From Sphaerisporangium krabiense (GTDB taxonomy: Bacteria; Actinomycetota; Actinomycetes; Streptosporangiales; Streptosporangiaceae), in NCBI RefSeq assembly GCF_014200435.1, contig NZ_JACHBR010000002.1, positions 300,501-364,500 on the forward strand: a stretch of 64,000 nucleotides of DNA. Reading direction: 5' to 3'. The notes below the pieces were generated by a model that saw only the letters and a list, made by a program, of their open reading frames with translations, did not search any database and had not been told where the DNA came from. Shown here piece after piece: positions 59,546 to 64,000 of the stretch. The stretch's first letter is position 1; each line of letters begins with the position of its first letter. Made by a program: the position numbers and the translations under genes.

Positions 59546-60778
59546 ATGAGCGATATCCCGGCCTGGGCCTCGCGCCTCCGAGCGCTGCGGCGTCATAACC
59601 TGTGGACGCAGCGAGAGATGGCGAAGCGGCTCGCCGACGCCGCCGACGAGCACACCCGCGCGCGCCTGCCCGAACGTGACTCTCTCATTCGCATGATCAA
59701 GTATTGGGAGGCGGGCACGCACCGCCCCAAAGACCCCTATCCGGTGCTGTACTCGCGAGCTTTCGGCATGGACGAAGAGGAATTGTTCGGTACTACAGCG
59801 GCGCTGGCACGCCATGATTCCACGGATGCTCTGTCGCAGATCCTTCGCGAAGAAAATCCCCTTACTCCGTACGCCCGCCGCAAAGGCTCACGTATCGGTG
59901 CGGAAACCCTCGCCGATATGTCGGCGCGAGTCCATGGTCTGCGGCTCGCCGACGATGTCCTCGCCGGACTCGATCTCATCCAGCCCGCCTTCCGCGAACT
60001 CGGCACGGCCGTCCGGATGTTCAGAGACTCGGCGCACACCGAGGAGGCAGGCCGGGACCTGTTGGTCATCATCGGGGAGTTCGCCCAGATCGCCGGCTGG
60101 GTGGCAGGTGACGCGGGACGGGCCGACCAGGCGGCGCGCACGTACAAGCTGGGCATAGGCGCGGCCCAGGACGCCGGTGACGGCACCCTCGCCTCGTACC
60201 TGATCGGATCGCTGGCCTATCAGGTTTCCGGAGGCGACGACCCTGGCGAGAGCGTGGCCCTCGCGCAGGCGGCGCTGGACGCGGCCGGGACCTCCGCGCC
60301 TCCCCGGGCACGCGCCCTCTGCTGGGATCGGCTGGCGTGGGCGAACGCGCGGGCGGGTGACGCGCAGGCGACCATACGAGCCCTCGGCGAGGCGGACGAG
60401 GCCCTCGTCCGTGACTTCGGCGGTACGGAGCCCGCTTACCTGTACTGGGTGGACGAGAACGAGCTCCAGATCATGAAGGCACGCGCGTACACCGAACTAC
60501 GACGACCGCTGCGCGCCGTCCCACTCCTGACCGATGTGCTCAGCCGATACAACCCCGCACATTCACGAGAACTCGCCTTGTACCTGTCATGGCTGGCCGT
60601 CGCACTGGCGGACGCCAACGAACCCGAAGAGTCGGCACGAGTGGCCGCCAGAATGCTGGAGCTCTCAGCAGACGTGGCCAGCGACCGCACCGCCCAACGC
60701 GCCCGCGTCGTTCTGCATCGCCTCCAGCGCTATCGGGACGTGCCACAAGTACGAGAACTGCTCATGGCGTACGGCTGA
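59546..60778 (+). CDS. HTH regulator with TPR-like C-terminal domain
   Basis: A 410-residue protein. The N-terminal 75 residues are an XRE-like helix-turn-helix (LRALRRHNLWTQREMAKRLADAA...YWEAGTHRPKDPY); residues 170-410 are repeated helical pairs of TPR type (GWVAGDAGRADQAARTYKLGIGAA; DRLAWANARAGDAQATIRALGEA; LSWLAVALADANEPEESARVAARML). The start at 59546 has GAGGAG seven bases upstream. This type is common in Streptosporangiales near RsbW-like genes and is probably a regulator responding to a peptide or protein. Confidence 0.88.
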   Translation: MSDIPAWASRLRALRRHNLWTQREMAKRLADAADEHTRARLPERDSLIRMIKYWEAGTHRPKDPYPVLYSRAFGMDEEELFGTTAALARHDSTDALSQILREENPLTPYARRKGSRIGAETLADMSARVHGLRLADDVLAGLDLIQPAFRELGTAVRMFRDSAHTEEAGRDLLVIIGEFAQIAGWVAGDAGRADQAARTYKLGIGAAQDAGDGTLASYLIGSLAYQVSGGDDPGESVALAQAALDAAGTSAPPRARALCWDRLAWANARAGDAQATIRALGEADEALVRDFGGTEPAYLYWVDENELQIMKARAYTELRRPLRAVPLLTDVLSRYNPAHSRELALYLSWLAVALADANEPEESARVAARMLELSADVASDRTAQRARVVLHRLQRYRDVPQVRELLMAYG

Positions 60779-60869
60779 AGTCCGCGGCGGTGGAGTGTGG
60801 CTTGTGGCAGGGCGCTGGTCTGCGCTGCTCGCCCGGCGGTGCGGACGAGCCCTGCCCCGAAGGCGGGAA

Positions 60870-61979
60870 CTACGCGTCCTTCTCGTCGCGCCAGCCGCCG
60901 GGTTCGGGATGGTAGCCGTAAGCGGCGGCCCGCACCGTTTCCTCGTCCTCCAGCCCGGAGCCGATCGTGCCGCCGACGGTGGCGAGCGAGCTGATGATCC
61001 AGGCCAGTATCAGGTAGTCGGTGAAATCGACCGACCGGTGCAGGGTCTGTTTCAGCACGGATGTGTCGATCAGCAGCGCTGCGGCGAGTGTCGTTCCGGC
61101 GAACAGCACCAGATAGGACACCGCGGTGGCCAGGGTGAGGGTGAGGATCGTGCCCAGGTTGAACAGCCGGGCCAGCTCAGCCGGTGTCTCCCGGTCCGGT
61201 TTCTTCCACAGGTCGTGCGCGACGATCAGCCAGGTCACCAGCGCGGTCAGCCCGAGAATCATGATCACGGCGAGGCGGAGTCCGCCGAGCGCGTCGCCCA
61301 TCTGCCAGATGGTGTCGGTGGTGAGCGCGAACGCGGCCGTGCCGAAGGCGCCGACCAGCAGTTTGGACAGGCCCAGCAGGGCGCGCCCCGGGCGGTTGGC
61401 CCGGACCATTCCGGTCACCAGCCGCAGCCGGCCGATCAGCCGCGAGGCGACGTAGCCCAGTTCCCCGGCGTCAGCCCCGCCGACCACCCGGTGAATGGCG
61501 GCGACCTGGCCGGTCAGCTCGGGCGGTGCCCAGCCGGCCAGCAGCACCCGCTCCTCGGTGGCGTCGGTGAGCAGCCGGCCCACGAGATTCGGCACGGCTG
61601 CGCGGACCGCTCGCAGCTGGCGCAGCCCCAGCGCGGGCAAGGAAACCAACGCGACTCGGCGCCGGGCGGACATCTGCGCGACCAGCGGCACCCGCTCGGT
61701 GTGCAGCGGCAGGTCGGTCAGGCAGATCGCGACGTCCCACCCGGCGTCGGCGCGCCGGCGGGCAAGATCGTCGAGCAGCCCCTCGACGCCGCCGTCGCGG
61801 CGCGGAGCCACTTCACCCCAGCCTTCGCGGACGATCCACCGCACGTCCGCGTCCACCTGCTCGGCGAGCCGGTCGGCCAGCTCGGCGGTGAGCCGCGCCA
61901 CCACCAGGGCCGGGTAGTCCGGCGGGGTCGCCACGAGTCCGACGACGATCTCCGGCCGACGCTGATCACTGGTGGCCAT
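60870..61979 (-). CDS. Uncharacterised membrane protein with soluble N-terminal domain
   Basis: A 369-residue protein. Residues 1-190 look like a soluble alpha/beta domain (IVVGLVATPPDYPALVVARL; WDVAICLTDLPLH; RVALVSLPALG). Residues 195-335 hold about four membrane segments (LLVGAFGTAAFALTTDTIW; LAVIMILGLTALVTWLIVA; LTLTLATAVSYLVLFAGTTLAAALL; YLILAWIISSLATVGGTIGSG). The start is the ATG at 61979. No function can be assigned. Confidence 0.8.
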   Translation of the reverse strand: MATSDQRRPEIVVGLVATPPDYPALVVARLTAELADRLAEQVDADVRWIVREGWGEVAPRRDGGVEGLLDDLARRRADAGWDVAICLTDLPLHTERVPLVAQMSARRRVALVSLPALGLRQLRAVRAAVPNLVGRLLTDATEERVLLAGWAPPELTGQVAAIHRVVGGADAGELGYVASRLIGRLRLVTGMVRANRPGRALLGLSKLLVGAFGTAAFALTTDTIWQMGDALGGLRLAVIMILGLTALVTWLIVAHDLWKKPDRETPAELARLFNLGTILTLTLATAVSYLVLFAGTTLAAALLIDTSVLKQTLHRSVDFTDYLILAWIISSLATVGGTIGSGLEDEETVRAAAYGYHPEPGGWRDEKDA

Positions 61980-62030
61980 TGGCGCTCCTCGCCGGTAGCC
62001 GGGCGACGGCCGTCCCTCGCCTGCGGATGA

Positions 62031-62462
62031 TCAGTGATCGTCGAAGACGAGTTCGCCACCAAGCTGGCTGTACAGTTCGAGTTGGTCGTAGTAGATCCGA
62101 TGAGTAATGATCTTGTTGTTGCCAACGGAGCAGGCGCTGGTGCCGCGAACGGCGACATGACGGCCGGTTCCGTCCAGCACACCTCCGCTGGGCAGCACCA
62201 AAGGCCCGTTATGCGTGCCGGTGAGCATCCATTCGGTCACCGCGGGATCGGTGCAGAACACGGTGTGCCAGATCGTCATGCACAGGTCGGGAAACCCTGC
62301 GAAGATCTCCTCGTAGAACGAAGCGATCTGGTCGTGTCCTTCCGCGACGCCCCCGGGGGTCACCAGGACCGCGTCCCGGCTGTGGCACTGAAGAACAAGA
62401 TCCAGATCGTGGGCGTTGAAGGCCTCGAGCAGCTTGTCCTTGAGCGCGCGAGCGTCGCCCAT
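62031..62462 (-). CDS. NTF2/SnoaL-like protein
   Basis: A 143-residue cone-shaped NTF2-like fold protein. The opening LKDKLLEAFNAHDLDLVLQCHSRDAVLVTPGG and FYEEIFAGFPDL are typical of the SnoaL-like/nuclear transport factor 2 superfamily, which includes polyketide cyclases and many proteins of unknown role. The start is set at the ATG at 62462, spaced eight bases from AGGGGG; an ATG at 62468 is possible. It is outside the motif-bearing region and need not belong to the cluster. Confidence 0.85.
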   Translation of the reverse strand: MGDARALKDKLLEAFNAHDLDLVLQCHSRDAVLVTPGGVAEGHDQIASFYEEIFAGFPDLCMTIWHTVFCTDPAVTEWMLTGTHNGPLVLPSGGVLDGTGRHVAVRGTSACSVGNNKIITHRIYYDQLELYSQLGGELVFDDH

Positions 62463-62582
62463 GGTCATCACCCCCTCGGTAGGGCCCTTCCAGCGATGGA
62501 CGCGCCATCACGGCGGCCGGCCCTCGCCCGGGGCCGGCCGCTGTTGGCGTGCGCACTGGCGGCGGTGGCCGGGCACCGCGTG

Positions 62583-63734
62583 TCAGCTGAGCCGGTCGGG
62601 ATGGATGACGACCTTGGTCCAGCCGGGATCCCGCCGGTCGAAGTGCTCGTAGCCACCCGGTGCGTCGTCCAGCTCCAGTTCATGCGAGACGACCCAGGAC
62701 GGCCGGGCCTTCCCTTCGTGGATGAGTGACATGAGCGCCCGGTTGTAGTTCTTCACGTTGCACTGGCCGTTGCCGATCGTCTGGCCCTTGAACCAGAGCA
62801 TCCCGTAGTCGAAGGCGATCTCGCCCTGCTTGTAGAGATCGTCCGGGCTGCCGGGGTCGGTGGGAATGAAGACGCCGACGACGCCGATGGTCCCGGTGAA
62901 CTTGACCGATTTGACGAGGTTGTTGAGCGTCATGTTGGGGTGCTCGTGCCCCTGCGGGTCGTGCGCCTGGTAGCCCACGCATTCGCAGCCCCGGTCGGCG
63001 CCCAGGCCCTTGGTGAGCTCCATGACCTGATCGACCGGCGGCGACTTGGAGTCGTCGATCGCGATCGCGCCGATCTCCTCGGCCTTGGCGAGCCGGTCGG
63101 GATGACGGTCGACGACCATCACCTTGCTCGCGCTCTTGAGCGTGGCGGAGTAGGCGGCCATCAGCCCGACGGGCCCGGCCCCGTAGATCACGACGGTCTC
63201 GCCCGCCTGCACGCAGGCGAGCTGCGTCGCGTGCCAGCCGGTGGGCCAGATGTCGGCGAGCATCACGTAGTCGTTCTGCTTCTCCTTCGCGTCGTCCGGA
63301 AGGACGAGGCAGTTGACGTCGCCGTACGGCACGCGCAACAACTCGGCCTGGCCGCCGTTGTAGGGCCCCATGTCCGCGAAGCCGTACGCCGCCCCGGCCA
63401 TGCCCGGCTCAGGATTGGTGGTGAGGCAGTAGGCCGTCAGGCCCCTCTCGCAGTTCGCGCAGAAGCCGCAGGAGATGTTGAACGGCATGCAGACCACGTC
63501 GCCGACGCGGACGTGGTCGACGGCCGATCCGACCTCGACCACTTCGCCGAGGTTCTCGTGGCCGAGGACCCGGCCTGTCTCGAAGTCGGTCCGGCCTTCG
63601 TACATGTGCAGGTCCGACCCACAGATGTTGGTCGTGGTGACGCGGACCAGGACATCGGTGGGCCGCTCTATGCGCGCGTCGGGGACACTCTCGACCTCGA
63701 CCTGCCGAGGTCCCTTGTACACGACTGCTCTCAT
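62583..63734 (-). CDS. Zinc-dependent alcohol dehydrogenase, glutathione-independent formaldehyde dehydrogenase type
   Basis: A 383-residue medium-chain dehydrogenase. The catalytic zinc site is CGSDLHMYEG and GHENLGEVVEVG, and structural zinc cysteines are in CGFCANCERGLTAYC. The NAD site is VVIYGAGPVGLMAAYSA, with aspartate in VVDRHPDRL. GCECVGYQAHDPQGHE is characteristic of the FdhA-like formaldehyde dismutase/dehydrogenase group. It oxidises formaldehyde or other aldehydes. It is housekeeping or detoxification in character and lies outside the cluster. Confidence 0.92.
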   Translation of the reverse strand: MRAVVYKGPRQVEVESVPDARIERPTDVLVRVTTTNICGSDLHMYEGRTDFETGRVLGHENLGEVVEVGSAVDHVRVGDVVCMPFNISCGFCANCERGLTAYCLTTNPEPGMAGAAYGFADMGPYNGGQAELLRVPYGDVNCLVLPDDAKEKQNDYVMLADIWPTGWHATQLACVQAGETVVIYGAGPVGLMAAYSATLKSASKVMVVDRHPDRLAKAEEIGAIAIDDSKSPPVDQVMELTKGLGADRGCECVGYQAHDPQGHEHPNMTLNNLVKSVKFTGTIGVVGVFIPTDPGSPDDLYKQGEIAFDYGMLWFKGQTIGNGQCNVKNYNRALMSLIHEGKARPSWVVSHELELDDAPGGYEHFDRRDPGWTKVVIHPDRLS

Positions 63735-63924
63735 GCTTTCCTCCCCATGCGGTTGATCGCGAAGGATCGCCTTACCCGTCGACGACAGGACGAGAAGTCC
63801 CCCGCCGTACAGCAGTCAACGGTTCGTTCCTCCTTCCTCGCTCGCCATGACCGCGCCCCTGGGAGGACGCGGCTCCGAGTTCGCCGGACGTTCGGAGCTG
63901 ATCGCCGAGGCAGTCCCGATCGCC

Positions 63925-64000
63925 TCAGAGCAGCAGGTCGAAGACATCTATCGCGCGCTCCCACTGCTCGGTCGCGGGGTTCTTCACGTCCGGATCCACG
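63925..64000 (-). CDS. Possible C-terminal end of a gene cut by the window edge
   Basis: The minus strand reads DPDVKNPATEQWERAIDVFDLLL and stops at 63925-63927. The codon pattern looks coding, but 24 codons are too few to name a family. Confidence 0.35.
   Translation of the reverse strand, partial: VDPDVKNPATEQWERAIDVFDLLL

Noticed and set aside
63731-63964. 77-codon frame at the right edge as a gene
   Set aside because: Arg/Ser-rich, no ribosome site and no recognised content; it lies over the likely promoter region of the dehydrogenase.
1-64000. CRISPR array, tRNA, rRNA, insertion sequence or integrase
   Set aside because: No regularly spaced repeats, no cloverleaf or rRNA stretches and no transposase or recombinase proteins were recognised on either strand.

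Overview
The window is very GC-rich actinomycete DNA. The right-hand flank carries Scr1-type regulators, a DUF397 protein and RsbW-like ATPases, which points to a filamentous actinomycete such as the Streptosporangiales (Actinomadura- or Nonomuraea-like). The genus is an inference. Bases 1 to about 54,570 form most of one biosynthetic gene cluster. No PKS or NRPS backbone enzyme lies inside the window, so the scaffold genes must be outside it.

Layout. 1-11.2 kb: a P450 cut by the window edge, an AraC regulator, a coupled DUF5987/GMC oxidoreductase pair with an AhpD-like gene, a DinB/TIGR03084 protein, a prephenate dehydrogenase, a second P450 and an MFS exporter. 11.6-14.75 kb: a HAD remnant and a large membrane receptor-like protein. 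14.8-26.3 kb: a nucleotide-sugar block (4-aminotransferase, N-methyltransferase, C-methyltransferase, NDP-glucuronate decarboxylase, NDP-glucose dehydrogenase, E1-type 3-dehydratase, glycosyltransferase, glucose-1-phosphate nucleotidyltransferase) plus an acyltransferase. 26.4-34.1 kb: a DHFR-like reductase, a serine hydrolase, an epoxide hydrolase/flavin monooxygenase pair and a UvrA-like protein that probably gives self-resistance. 34.3-41 kb: a 2063-residue Rhs/YD-repeat protein and a small secreted protein, which look like passengers. 41.4-54.5 kb: O-methyltransferase, P450, kynureninase, tryptophan 2,3-dioxygenase, aryl acid ligase, acyltransferase, BBE-type oxidase and three more methyltransferases. 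54.6-64 kb: duplicated and broken segments, then ordinary regulatory and housekeeping genes.

How it fits together (inference). Tryptophan is cut to kynurenine and then to an anthranilate-type acid, which is hydroxylated, O-methylated, activated by the ligase and attached by an acyltransferase. Glucose-1-phosphate is carried through NDP-glucose, NDP-glucuronate and an NDP-4-ketopentose to a C-methylated, N-methylated 4-aminopentose. The UvrA homologue implies a product that binds or damages DNA.

The most striking feature is not a gene. An asymmetric motif of about 22 bp, consensus GCAATYNNGGAGATGCGCCG, occurs upstream of nearly every transcription unit of the cluster (18 good copies by eye), on the strand of the gene it precedes. 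It is missing in front of the Rhs locus and of everything to the right of the cluster. It looks like the operator or promoter element of a cluster-wide regulon and gives a natural right boundary.
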